The notes beneath the pieces are model-generated. The model saw only the letters and a list, made by a program, of their open reading frames with translations, was not told the DNA's origin and did not search any database. From Bathynomus jamesi (Eukaryota; Arthropoda; Malacostraca; Isopoda; Cirolanidae), in NCBI GenBank assembly GCA_023014485.1, contig JAJOZX010009087.1:101112-165111 (forward strand): a stretch of DNA of 64,000 bases, written 5' to 3'. Shown piece after piece: positions 33,351 to 46,300 of the stretch; the stretch's first letter is position 1; every line of letters begins with the position of its first letter. The translations under genes were made by a program, and so were the position numbers.

Positions 33351-34360
33351 TTTAACCGTTTGGGGAGCAGGATCAATTGCTGGTTTGGGGGGTCTTAGTT
33401 TAAAAAGATTATACAAATTAATGTTCAGTAAATCACCATACTTCTTTTTCCCCTTCTGGTTAAAATGTATCCCGTCCGACCATAGTATTCCCCATTTCCG
33501 TGGAATGTAGGCCAAAAATCGACAAACTTTAGGCCTTTTTCATCACACATGCGTTTAACTCTTTTATTTATGCTAATGGCTTTACTTAGAGTATAGTCAC
33601 TAGCACGCATTCGAGGGAGAATTCCTACGACCATACCCATGTCTGTCCTATCCCTAACCTTGTCAGTTAGGTTCTTAAATTCTTTAATAATGGGCTCTGT
33701 CTGCCCTCCTGTCCCTCCCATAAAAACGTCATTGCCACCAACATGGACAATGATAGGGCAACTCTTATTTTTGATATTAATTTTGCCTAATTCCCTATTA
33801 ATTATCTGGCTTGTGGCACCCGGAAAACATCGGAGCTTTCTCTTGGTCGCCCGTCTTGCTCCGAAAAAGTCCCCTTGATTCCTTACCATAGAATCCCCAA
33901 TTAAAAAGGATTCATCCTCCTCATCAGCAAGTAAGTGAAACTTATTTTTGATGGTAATGGGTTCCAAATCCTTATGTTTTGGTTTTGGTTTGGAGGGTCT
34001 TTTATTTTTGACCAATTTGAATTCTTGGTCCTCCGTTCCATTTTCCGGAATAGTCACCGTGTTTTCCAAGCGTGCCACGCTTTGCTCTAGATGCTTAATT
34101 TTACAATTTAAATCTGCTTGTTTGTTTTTAGTTTGATCTTGTCTACTGGGATGGATTTCCAGTACTACGAGCCTAGCTTCAAGCTTTTTTACTAATTCCT
34201 TTAGCTCTTTCACTTCCTTTTCGTGGTTGTCTCTAAGTTTACAAAACAAACATATACTAAGGGATGTGATATCGCTGATACTACCTTCGGGGAAGTCAAC
34301 GCACCAATGATTAACTTTACATTTAAAGCATTCTGCTTTCAATTTAGCTGGCCCTGTCAT
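33228..34360 (-). pseudogene. CR1 ORF1 of copy 7: zinc finger, coiled coil, SGNH esterase
   Basis: The most complete family A ORF1. It starts MTGPAKLKAECFKCK at 34360. Residues 10-45 form a Cys-rich finger, 45-120 a coiled coil with Glu/Lys heptads, then a basic stretch NKRPSKPKPKHKD. The SGNH-hydrolase blocks follow: LIGDSMVRN (Ser block) near 33890, IIVHVGGNDVFM (GxND) near 33740 and a D-G-I-H block near 33470. The esterase and PHD-like finger in ORF1 are known for CR1 elements. A frameshift near 33470 (cgtccgaccatag) divides the frame before the DGIHFNQKGKKK segment and Pro-rich tail. Confidence 0.88.
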
Positions 34361-34362
34361 AT

Positions 34363-35422
<1,060 letters not shown>

Positions 35423-35515
35423 ACAAGGAGTTACAAGGAAAAGAAGTACCTCAAAAGGCCTTGCGGCCCATACCGAGGAGGTACCAATGGCAACGGGTGC
35501 CAGGGAAAATTTTGT

Positions 35516-35908
35516 CTTTCAAACTATGCTAGCAGTAGTAGAAAACTGGATAGAAAAGTAGAAGGCTCTCTCCCCACCCTCCGCTCCCTCCCTGCCAGAG
35601 GCAGGTACGGAAAAAGGTTGAAAAAATACCTTGACCCTGGAAAAGTAGCCAAGGAAATTTTACAGGAAAGTGGAGAATATATAAATAGCTCTATATTTAG
35701 CTTGCTCACAGAGACACCGAGCAAGCGAACTCCTGCAGAGTTTTCTGAGGTTTTAATCTTAAACTATGAGTGTGTTCTGTACTTGTCTAGCCTATTTTTA
35801 AACAGATTTACACTTTGACTGGAAACATCCTCTGAGGGAAGTTGGTTCCAGATATTAACTATTTTATAGGAAAAGAAATTTCCGCAGACTGAGGTCCTAA
35901 ATGTCTTT
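35516..35908 (-). other. family A 3'UTR patch inside copy 8
   Basis: 393 bp of family A 3'UTR (compare 22042-22435) sits inside family B 3'UTR, splitting aaaattttgt from acacactcaaat without loss of B bases. The patch has no CT tail and no target duplication. Confidence 0.85.
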
Positions 35909-35914
35909 ACACAC

Positions 35915-38652
35915 TCAAATAGTGTGCAAGATTTCGTCTAACCTTTTCTTGAACTGATCCACAGAGGAACTGTTCACAACTTCCGAAGGTAACCTGTTCC
36001 ATGTGTCACAGATCTTATACGTAACGTAATTCCCACACACACTAGTCCTAAACCGTTTCAAATCCAACTTCCAACCATTGTTGCGAGTTGGGTTATCATT
36101 TAAACTAAACATACTTCTAAAATCGACATCGTTGAACCCTCGTAAGAGCTTGAAAACCTCGATCAGTTGACCGCGCAGCCTCCGAGTTTCAAGCGAAAAC
36201 AAGTTCAGGGCGCGTAACCGTCGATTGTAGCCCATATGCCTAACGGAAGGGATTAACTTTGTGGCCCTCGCCTGCACTCGCTCCAGCCTCTCAATATCTT
36301 TCCTGAGGGTGGGCGACCAGAACTGCACAGCATACTCCAGGTACGGCCGAACAAGAGGAATTGTACAGTGAGAGCACAATCTCCTTGTTCCGAAACTGAA
36401 ATTGCCTCCTGATATAACCCAATAGTTTCTGGGCTTTTCTTTTCCACTCTACACACAGTTTCGTAACTTAAGGTCGCTGCTAATTAGCACACCCAAGTCC
36501 TTTTCTAAATCAGTCACCTCGATATTACTGCCCAATATCGAGTAGTCCGACTTGGGATTGGCGTAGCCAATGTGCATCACTTTGCATTTACCCAAGTTAA
36601 ACGGCATTTGCCATTTTTCGGACCACTCTCCTATCCTACCTAGGTCCGCACGCAGTTCCTCGATCGCTTCGGGCGTCCCAACATTGGCCCCAAGCTTGGT
36701 GTCATCAGCGAATTTGGCGATCCGACTGACGATGCCACCGTCGATATCATTTATGTAAATGGTAAACAACAGTGGCCCCAAAACGGAACCCTGAGGAACC
36801 CCACTAGTGACCGAGGCCCAACCCGAACTAGCCCCTTTAATTACCACCCTCTGCCGCCTGTTCCTCAGCCAGTTTTCAATCCACCTACCTATTTCCCCAC
36901 CGATACCCAGCGCGCGCACTTTCGCCATTAGCCGGCGGTGAGGTACCTTATCAAAGGCTTTCTGAAAGTCGAGATAAAGTATATCAATCGCCCTACTCTT
37001 ATCGTACTCACTCAACATGACGTGGAAAAACTCGAGCAAGTTGGTGAGACACGACCTATGCCGTCTAAACCCATGTTGGGAGTCCCCAAGCTGCTTGTAG
37101 GAATCCAAATGGTCAACGATTCTATCAGCTATTATCCTTTCTAATAATTTACCTACAACTGAAGTGAGACTAATAGGACGATAGTTCCCTGGACTTTCGT
37201 GATCCCCTTTCTTAAAGATAGGGGTCACGTTGGCCTCCCTCCAGTCACCAGGCACCTGGCCCATCACCAACGATTTGTTGAAGACTGTAGCCAGGTGGGG
37301 AGCCACCTGGTCGCGCACTTCTCGCAAAACACTGGGGAGAAACTGGTCTGGCCCAGGAGCCTTAAACGCGCTCAGTTTGTCTATTCTATGAGCAACGACT
37401 GTCGCGGTACATCTAACACTATCCAGGCCAGCACCTTCGTGCCTCACAGCTGGCTCGGGGATGACGCGGGTATCCTCCCTGGTGAACACTCCCGCAAAGT
37501 ACTCATTAAGCACATTAGCGATGTCTGCGTCGGAGGTCCGCAGAACGCCGCTTCCGTCCTTTAAAGGACCTATCATGCTTCTAATGGGCTTTCTACTATT
37601 AACATAACTGAAGAACTCCTTAGGGTTCCCCTTGCAGAGGCTTGCCACCCGTAGTTCTTCGTTACGTTTCGCTAGCCTAACCTTCGCCTTCACTTCCCTA
37701 CACAGGCGGACATACGCTAAAGTGTTCTCATGGGAACGATTGGCCTTCGCCCTCCTATACGCTACTTTCCTATTTCGGATAGCCGAAGCAATGTCACGAT
37801 TGAACCACTTAGGCTGCGTTGAAGCAGGGGTGACCGGTTTTGAGGGTATGGCAGCAGACTGCAGCACCATAAACTCGTCCCGGAATGCACTCCACACTCC
37901 CTCAACATCGCCGCCGACCTCTAACCCCATATCTCCTACGCTATCCTGAGGCTAACAAAGTTCGCCCGCCGGAGATCGAGCTTACTGCCTCTCGAGTTAC
38001 TACGCTTCACCCGAGGGACGCACACACGGAACCTAATAAGACTGTGATCACTCCCGGCCAACGATTCGTCAACGGTGAGGCCAGTGACGAGGTTGTCTTC
38101 GGTCGTGAACACTAAGTCTAGAACGCTTTCGCCTCGTGTAGGCTCGTTGACCCACTGAGTGAGGAAGTTCTCATCAGCAAAGTCAACTAGCCTCCTCCCT
38201 TCAGCATCGGCAGTCCTGTTTTCCCACTTTATGCCGCGACAGTTGAAGTCTCCTAAAACTACACACACCCTATCCCCTAGCAGGCTACTGAGTTCGGTGT
38301 ACAGGGCTGTATCCTCCTCGAGGAGGAGATGCGGAGGTCTGTACACCAAGATTAACCTATAGTTCGTCCCTCCCACGTTCAGATCGACGCCAAGCAGCTC
38401 CCGTTCCGACCGGAACTGGCAGTCAACCGGACTCAACGTGTCTCTGACGTATATTAGTACCCCACCCCCCTCCCCACGGGTGCGGTCTTTGCGAAACATT
38501 CTATACCCGGGAATTTCGAACTCCCCAACGTAGTCCCTACGATCAGTATGAATCCAGGACTCGGTGATAGCAACGATATCCTGGTATTCTGATGCTAAGA
38601 GCGCCCGTAGCTCGCAAAACTTGTTCCTAATTGACCTAGCATTAAAAAGCAT
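35915..38652 (-). pseudogene. CR1 ORF2 of copy 8 (APE, RT)
   Basis: Start MLFNARSIRNKFCEL at 38652, 36 bases after the ORF1 stop. APE is open from 38652 to 37936, with GSDHSLIRFRV. A 1-base deletion at about 37944 (ctatcctgagg) shifts the frame. 36449-37930 is open through the whole RT, including QKAFDKVPHRRL, GSVLGPLLFTIYIND and FADDTKLGAN. Small indels at about 36435-36465 break it again, and 35915-36379 holds the C-terminus. Only a few single-base indels disable it. Confidence 0.91.
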
Positions 38653-38687
38653 TGCACGGAGGGAGCCTTCCCTATTCTGACCGCCCC

Positions 38688-39985
38688 CTAGCACGACCCG
38701 TTTCCCGAACAGCCAGGGCTGTCGTGAGTTGAAGAGCCCCTCACTAACGAGGGGGCAACTTCCGCAGGAGACTGAGCCCCCTCCAACGTAGGAGGAGGGT
38801 CACCCACCTGTACTTCGACGCACCCTTCAGTTGAAGGTACGTCCGCCACCGGCTCATCCTCATCTCTCCCCGGTGGGGGCCCATCATCTCTCCCCGGACT
38901 CGACCTCACCATTCTGTATAGGTGCCGGTCGAGCAGCGCGCCTAGCACACCTTTACCCTTGTTATTGAGGTGGACACCATCCCTCTGGTAAAGGTCCCAC
39001 CTACCCGAAAATGCATCGAAGGGGTCAATAAACTTCACGCCCAGCGGAAAGCACAAGTCTTGTACCCTCTCGTTGATGCCAATGACCTTACTGAGCGCGT
39101 GGTCACTGGCATTCATTCGCGGTAAAATACCCATTAACATTCCCCTGTCTGTCTTCAGTTTTAGATCATCCGCAAGAGAATCTCGGTGATGATCCCTTCT
39201 GTAAGACCTACCCCACCGCCTTTGAGGAACAGGTCATTGCCACCAGCGTGGACAACGATCGCAGTCCTCCGACTAGCCACGCGCACCTTCTCTACCTCCT
39301 TCCTTAAGTGCGCCGTTCCCCGCCCAGGTAAGCACCTTACCTTCCTCCCATCCCGGTTTGCAGAAGCAAAGTACTTCTCCTGGCCCCTGATCTCCGAGTC
39401 CCCAATCAAAACGGTGTCTTCCTCCTTCGAGCACAGGAGACTAAAGCGGTTAGAGGTCTTGACAGGGGCAACTGGGGTCTCAGGCTTCGGCTTCGCAGCC
39501 TTCTTGCCCGAGACCTTTCGAAACCCGTCGCCACCCATACACGCAGTTACACCACCCGACCCACCCCGACAGGTAGCTACATCCTTCGGTTTCTTTGGGC
39601 CATCAGCAGGCCCCTTCCCACCCTTTTTCTTCATTGGCCCCTGCCCACCCTTCTCTATCGATCCCTTCCCACCCTTCTCTATCAGCCCCTTCTTTGAGCC
39701 CTCCCTTTGTTCTAGATACTTAATCTTACAGTTTGAATCTGCTGGTGTGTTTTTAATTTGATCTTGTCCACTGGGTTGGATTTCCAGTGCTACGACCCTA
39801 GCTTCAAGCTTTTTTACTAATTCCTTTAGCTCTCTAACTTCCTTTTCGTGGTTGTCTCTAAGTTTACAAAACAAACATACACTAAGGGATGTGATATCGC
39901 TGATACTACCCTCTGGGAAGTCTACGCACCAATGATTAACTTTACATTTAAAGCATTCTGCTTTCAATTTAGCTGGCCCTGCCAT
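38688..39985 (-). pseudogene. CR1 ORF1 of copy 8 (family B type esterase)
   Basis: Start MAGPAKLKAECFKCK at 39985. Finger and coiled coil (residues 1-105) are nearly identical to family A. From the LEQREGSKKG point onward the protein differs: a Gly/Lys-rich low-complexity stretch with GGKG units, then SGNH blocks VLIGDSEIRG (near 39410), IVVHAGGNDLFL (near 39240) and DLYQRDGVHLNNKGKG (near 38970). The C-terminal tail is acidic and Pro-rich and ends in TAG at 38688-38690. One frameshift near 39155 separates the two halves. There is no Pro minisatellite in this type. Confidence 0.87.
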
Positions 39986-40984
39986 ATTTATTTATTTTTT
40001 TTTTTCTGAATACTCTGAATAAGATAAAGCGTTCTAGCAATGAAAACTATCCAAAAACGTTATGACCAGTATATAAAAAGGGTGGGGTGAATTCATCCCG
40101 CGCGTAGACGCATCCGCCTTTTTGCAAGTGACGTTCATTCCTTCCAGAAGACTACACCTCTCCTGCTGCCGCACCGACCAAAGGTCTCCCCAGGGCCGGA
40201 CCGTCCCAAACGTGTCGCAGCTACCAACTGACAAACACTCGCGACGGAAGCGTCACGGATTTTCCGCCAGGAGCGACAGCGAGATGCAGCCCATTACTAA
40301 GTCTTACTAGTCACTCACAAGCGGCCAGACTCTTAGAATCCAGTGTTCAAGGGATATCCCACCAGACCCAGAGGCTACGCCCGAGACTTTACGCTGGCCT
40401 GGCAGCCAGCTGGGCAGTAAAGCTCTCTCACCTCAGAGCAGTACAGCCAAGCACCATCAATTGGTCACCAAAGAACGGTCGCAGGGGGCTGGTCAGGCCA
40501 TTACGCGTTAGGAATGGGCTTAACGGGGCACTAGCCACACTCCATTCATCGCGCCCCTACGCCTGGGACCCCTCCATCCCAGTCTCTCACAACCTACGAG
40601 CGTTAAATGGTGTTATTTATAGAGGTTCCAAAGCCTCTCTTCCCACGCATGAGGTAGCAGTAGGGTCCTAATAGTAAAAGATTTGTAAAAGACTTAATAC
40701 TAAAAGAAAAGGTTTTTTTTTTTTTTTTTGCAGTGAGAGGAGAACAACCTTAACTTACTCTAAAAGGACAGAGTAGGGATGGGATGGAGTCCTAGTAACC
40801 CACGGGACGGGATTGTGCAAAATACTTTACCCGCCCTCCCGAAAGAGAGAGAACCTAAAGGAGCTGGCAGCCAGTTCCTCTAGAATCCCACGACTCGGGA
40901 CCGGAGGGCTGTCACACCCCAAGTATAAAGTTTACTACATCCAGAAGAAATGTGCATAACCTTTATACCCCCTGCGGAGAGAGA
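39986..40984 (-). promoter_or_regulatory. CR1 5'UTR of copy 8 (internal promoter region by inference)
   Basis: About 1 kb leader, homologous to 12282-12721 plus 17677-18234. It includes a tatataaaaaggg-like box (40069-40081) and a T-run (40713-40729 on the plus strand). LINE promoters sit in the leader, but no motif here is proven. The extreme 5' end is CTCTCTCC. Confidence 0.65.
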
Positions 40985-41870
40985 TTGAAGACAGTCAGTG
41001 GTGGGGAAGTGATGAGACAAAAAGCCTTTGATTCCACCTGGTCAAGTACAGCTGTGTGGGTTGAGCCACCCGACACACGAGAAGCATACTCCATACAGGA
41101 GCGGACAAGACAGCAGCTTTGTTGGATGAAAGAATGTTTGGTGAGTTGAAGAACGGATCTTGCGCAATTCCAGGCAGAAATACGAGCTGAGTGAGAGTCA
41201 GGAGGAGTTGGATGGCGACGGTAGGGTACCTTCTGAAAGACTCCTCTCTGTTGCGGATAGCTTTAGAACAAGTAAAGTTAAACCAAGACTTTATCGCATT
41301 AGTAGTATTAATAGAATATGGAGTATACGCCTCCATGCCCGAGAAAATCACCTCCGCAATGCGCTCAGCACACTCGGAAGGGCCCTGGCCACGGAAGCAG
41401 TGATCATTTTATGGGAGATCACATAAGTACTGCCTAAGGATCTTCCAATCAGCGGGATCCAAAGGCCGGATTGGAACGATAGGACAGGAAACGGATATAA
41501 GATTGTGATCGGAGGAGCCCAACAGAGGAAAAAGTTTCACAGAGTAAATAGTAGTATGCGAGGTGAGAAATAAATCCAGAATGTTGGGCCTATCTCCAAG
41601 GCGATTGGAGATAGAAGTAGGATGCTGTGCAATCTGCTCTAGGTCATTTAGAATAGAAAAGTTGTAAGCTAGTTCACCAGGGATGTTAGTGAAATGGGAG
41701 GAGAGCCAAAGGTGGTGGTAAACATTGAAATATCCTAAAATGGAGATTTCAGCAAAGGGAGAGCGGAATAGAATGTACCCCCACTTTGGAAGTGAGGTAG
41801 GTAGTCAAAGAAATTTGGAGTCAGTAGAATTAGGAGAAAGGCAGCGCAGATGTACATATTTAGTTTGAGA
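40985..41870 (-). pseudogene. LINE ORF2 fragment of another family (APE end and linker)
   Basis: Minus-strand remnant of a jockey/I-related LINE. 41410-41790 reads AEISILGYFNVYHHLWLSS, GDRPNILDLFLTS and LGSSDHNLISVSCPIV, the C-terminal half of an APE endonuclease (the first motif has G-Y-F-N instead of G-D-F-N, so a metal-binding Asp is lost). 40995-41351 reads VIFSGMEAYTPYS and WFNFTCSKAIRNREESFRR, the linker before the RT. Stops and frameshifts are present and the RT is missing. I associate this LINE type with decapod crustacean genomes. Confidence 0.75.
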
Positions 41871-42563
41871 TTGGCATCTACAGAAGCTAAGGCTAACAAA
41901 GACCTTAAAATCCATTCTAAGGTTAGCCTGAAAGAAGAGAGTAGGGGGTTAAAAGAAAAGAATAAGGGGTTAAAAGAAGAGAATAAGGGGTTACGGCGTA
42001 AGTAGCAAAACCTATCATTCGTGGGTTAACATTCATTCAGAAAGAGAAAGACTCACCATCATCATCCGCCGGCCACTGCCAACAAGTCGGAAAATGGTCG
42101 AAGAGAATAGGAAAGGGGTGAAAGATGAAAAGAAGTAAAATAAGAACGCTTACAAACCATGCAAAGTCTCAACTCAAACACTGTCATACCATGCAAACTA
42201 CAGAATGTAAGTAAAGAGAGGATAAGAAAAGAAAAAAATATGAAGAGTATAACAAAAAGTGGGTTAGTTTACACTACGAGCTACATCTAAGTTCGTGTTA
42301 GTTTAATTTGTTTTCTTTTTTTCCTTCTTTTTTAATTAATTTTTATATTTTTTATGATGATGATGATGATCTACAGAAGAGGCTAACAAAGAACCCAAGA
42401 TCCACTCTAAGGTTAGCCCGAAAGAAAGGAGAGAGTAGGGGTTAAGAGAAGAGAATAAGGGGTTAAGTAAGTAGCAAAACATGATGATGTACATGATAAT
42501 GTTTGTAAGCATATGGCATGTAAGCTGTAGCCAGAGGGTATAGAATTGTGAAGATTCGAGTTA
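41871..42563. repeat. non-coding with a duplicated 110-135 bp motif
   Basis: A motif ctacagaag...gctaacaaaga...ctaaggttagcc...gggtta...aagtagcaaaac occurs at 41878-42012 and 42371-42480. The first copy has three tandem gggttaaaagaagagaataa units. Before the second copy there is a (TGA)n run (42353-42370). No coding is seen. It may be the tail region of an unknown LINE or SINE. Confidence 0.6.
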
Positions 42564-42571
42564 GTTTGTTT

Positions 42572-42962
42572 GGTGCTTTCCTGTTAATGGGAATACCCAA
42601 CTGCCCACCACCAAACTGTTTATGTATTTTTGCTCTCGTCATTTTTGTTTAAACTAACAAAAATATCACAACTTAACCTAACCAATTATCAAAGGCGTAC
42701 AGTTGACCTAACTGGGCATTCAATTAATCTAACTGGGCATTCAGTTGACCTAACCGGGCATTTTCCATTATATTAACCTGTTAGGTTAATTCAATGCCTG
42801 GTTAGGTCAATTGAATGCCCGGTTAGGTCAACTGTACGCCCTTGATGATTGGTTAGGTTAAGTTGTGATATTTTCGTTAGTTTAAACGAAAATGACGAGA
42901 GCAAAAATACATAAACAGTTTGGTGGTGGGCGGTTGGGTATTCCCGTTAACAGGAAAGCACC
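42572..42962. mobile_element. foldback MITE with 8-bp TSD
   Basis: 391-bp element. Terminal inverted repeats of roughly 170 bp start ggtgctttcctgttaa. The 8-bp target duplication GTTTGTTT lies at 42564-42571 and 42963-42970. Both arms contain short repeats of type gacctaactgggcatt, so the arms themselves are repetitive. There is no coding. An 8-bp duplication fits hAT, P or Merlin types; the GG start would suit Merlin, but this is undecided. Confidence 0.9.
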
Positions 42963-42970
42963 GTTTGTTT

Positions 42971-43164
42971 TAACAGATAAATTTTCTAGTGAATGTAGGC
43001 ATTTCATTTAGGACATGATTGTACTTTTATTAATATTCACTACATTGATAAGGGGTGTTGTCCACTCCACAGTTTATATTAGAAACAGCAAATTGATAAA
43101 CAGCCATAACAGTCGTTTCATTTTAAATTTTTTCCCCAATTCAAAACAAATTATTTTAACTCAC
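42971..43164. other. MVB12-like gene, start of intron after exon 4
   Basis: Intronic sequence left of the exon 4 donor. No further exon is recognised here. Confidence 0.6.
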
Positions 43165-43358
43165 ATGATTGTGCTGAATCATAAAGCGTGTCTGTAGAAG
43201 ATTGTTGGTATCCCCCTGGGTTTGGTCTTTCCATCCCAGGAGGAAGGGGAGCCTGTCGAGAAGGGGCCATGGGTCTTTGGTTGTCTGTTAACCCTGGGTA
43301 GACTACACCCCCACCACTGCTACTACTCGAGATACTTCCTCTACCATTAGGATTCATG
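43165..43358 (-). CDS. mvb12: MVB12-like exon 4 (Pro/Ser-rich linker)
   Basis: 194 bp. Acceptor tttcatacag at 43359-43368, donor gtgagtt at 43158-43164. It reads [17 protein letters not shown] and later [17 protein letters not shown] and ends in phase 1 after DSAQS. Low-complexity linker between MABP and the expected UMA domain. Confidence 0.78.
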
Positions 43359-46300
43359 CTGTATGAAATAATAACTTTTTGCTTAAACTTCAGTAAAAAG
43401 TCCTTTTATTAACCCCTTAATGCCTTTGGTCTGCATAAGTGGGCAATTTACGTCAGCTACACTGTTACATACTAATGCCTGACATCCAATTGGTTGACTA
43501 TTATATCAATAAGTACCTCTTGCATGGACAAATTGGTATTCTCCTGTATTTCTAGTAAAGGAAAACTCTGAAATCTCTCCATATGAATGTGCTTCTGAAT
43601 AACCAAGAAAATATAGGCTAGTCCCAATAACTTATGATGTCAACAGGAAACCTTCATTAAGTTGGGCAGTGTGGAAAAAGCATCTGGCCATTTTCCATTA
43701 ATGAAATAGTACATATAATTTAAAAGTATTATGCAAAGCATTTCATTCTCTCTGATGAAAGCACCCAATCCTCAGCAATTCAATCTCTCTCTTCCTGCAA
43801 AAGATTCTCTACCGATTTTATTTTTATTTATTAATTAACCTTTATTAATAATAATAAAATAACTACATTTTTTCAATTTACAACAACATGAATAATTGTG
43901 AAGCTCGACTATTTATTTTACTTAATTTGGCCCCTAAGCTTTAGGCTTTACTGATGTATCAGGTGGGACAAAGGGGCTTTCATGTATTTACCTTTTTTGA
44001 AACTTACTTAATCTCTAATCTTTAAGTGATTGACTGTGTGGAAAAATATGTTCCTTTACTCTGCCACCTTTCCTTTCTCGTATCCACTTCCTTCTTTCAT
44101 TTTGTACCATACACTGATAAGTAACAGCAGCTAATATCACACACATATGCAAAATTCTTTTAGCATCTACACTTAAACATACTATCCATGCATTTGGATC
44201 TTCACTCACTATAACCAAATTAATTTATTCATTTGGCACCTGTTCAACATGTATCCTTCATAGCAAGCAAAAATGTTATTCACAAACTCTCTACATCTTT
44301 TCTATTTATCACAAGTCAGTATAATCTCCCTCACAACAGTAAGAGCATTATTTTACCTTCATTTACTTTTCCTTCTGACACCATATTAAACAAAAAAGCA
44401 AATCATAAAAGAAGTTACCAAACTTAAATTCCTATTCTTGGTAAACTCAATCTCAATGTTTTGACTATGGCTGCAACTGAAAGGTAGATGAGGAAAGAAA
44501 TAACTAATAATGTTGAGTACAATGAAAGGAATTTGTACCATATTGTAGGCTTGAGTCATGAAGAAAGAATTCTATTACCACTACTCTCATTTGGATACTT
44601 TTCTAAAGAGGATTAAACCCAGTGAGGAGCCTAACTGCTTAATTTGCACACCAGAATGGTATAATAACCTACGTTGTTCAAAAACCTATTTATAAATAAG
44701 GAACTTTACATAACATTTCAAAAATTCTTGAAGAAACTGACCTGTAAGGTAATGGACTGGGTGCCATAGGCCTTTGAGGTTGTGGTCCAGCAGACACTGT
44801 TGCAGCACCTGGCTTGTAACAAATGGATAAACCATTCATTTCACCAAAAAGTGTAAAACCTTCTGGGGCTACCTTTGATCTGCTGAGAATTATAATATCT
44901 GTGATTGTCTGATTGGCCATGTAACAGGGAACAGCTTTGTAACACAACTGTTTCTTTCTAAATGCTCGTTGATCTGCAATGGCAAAATCAACAAGATTAG
45001 CAAATTCATAATGGTTAATTTTCATATCTATCACACTACTGTACACTAAATTGATCGAAGATTAAAAGTCCACATTAAGCAATGGCATCTCTGGAAAATG
45101 ACCTAATATGGTACCTACTTTCAAAGCAACCACTTTAAATATAGGGTCATTCCATGTCAGTTTAACGGCGAAAAAAACGTGACCATCACCGATTTTTTTT
45201 TGAAAATTGGCACACTTATAGATCTCTGAGAAAAACAGAATGACGCTTGTTTCAACACTCTAGGTCATATGGTTCCGGAGATATGGCCATTCGAATTTTG
45301 TAAGACAAAAGGTCAATTTCCAAGGTCATACCATATTTCAACATGAAATATCTCGGCTCCTATTGCACTTACAAAGACCATTTAAACACTATTTTAAAGC
45401 TTTTAAGCAGATCTACAACTTTGTTTCTATTCATATTTTACCTCAGTGGTAAAAAAAAAAGAAAGTTGATCTTATTTTTGACCTTTGACCTTCTGTATGT
45501 CATTTGATGTCACAACCAATTTTTTTCTTCTTTCACCCAATTTTGGGTACACTTGTCTACCTTAACCTAAAACAAGATTTTTAGTGTGGATTAAGTTAGT
45601 ATAGACGCTACAGCCATTTCAGTGGACCATACCCACCTCCATTTTGACCAAGAACCTTTTTCCACCAAACTTTGGAACTGTTTGAGCTAGTGTGTTGAGA
45701 AAAATACCATTAGATTCTTCTTACTGAGATATATAATGTCTGCTAATTTTCAAAACAATCGGTAATTATCTAACCTAAACCCAGTTATTTGGTCGAATAA
45801 GCATCCGGCCCTATTACAAAATTTTTTTTTTTTTGTATATTTCAGAGAATTATATAGGTAATTTAAATTACATAATTAATTAATTTATATGGACATTCAA
45901 AAGTGTGAAGAACTTCGAACTTGCTATCCTGTTTAAAGTTAAAGCTATGTACGTATATAAGTACCTTATACTAGGCTATCCTGGCTCATGACTCCAGATT
46001 TGAAAAAATTTACTGGAGCACAGCTCTGAATTTACTTTTTTTCCCCTTACACCACTAGATAGGTTAATGATAGTAAACTCTTGAATTGACGACATACCAA
46101 TTACAAATTGTTTTAGCTAAACATAATAATACAATAATGTACAGTTTATAACTCGCCTTAAGTTTATTTATTCATTGCAGCAGCAACAGTGGACGATGTT
46201 AGACCTTGCATGTAGGCATTTGTTGTGAATTTACTGCCATGTATGCTTGGCCACTGATCAATGGCTTTCTGTGTGATCATTACAGCAGATCTAGTGCCTG

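Larger units (their letters stand above)
30083..34362 (-). mobile_element. CR1-like LINE copy 7, mosaic: family B ORF2 with family A ORF1
   Basis: (CT)n tail, B 3'UTR, B ORF2 (30313-32990), then at about 33082 a switch to the A-type 21-bp minisatellite and A-type ORF1 (to 34360). The 5'UTR is absent. Upstream of the ATG lies an A/T run that becomes a long T tract on the plus strand (34391-34409). ORF1 and ORF2 are each nearly open. Confidence 0.88.

Noticed and set aside
43015..43197. 60-codon plus-strand frame with a hydrophobic start
   Set aside because: It overlaps the MVB12-like exon 4 border on the opposite strand and has AT-rich, low-information content.
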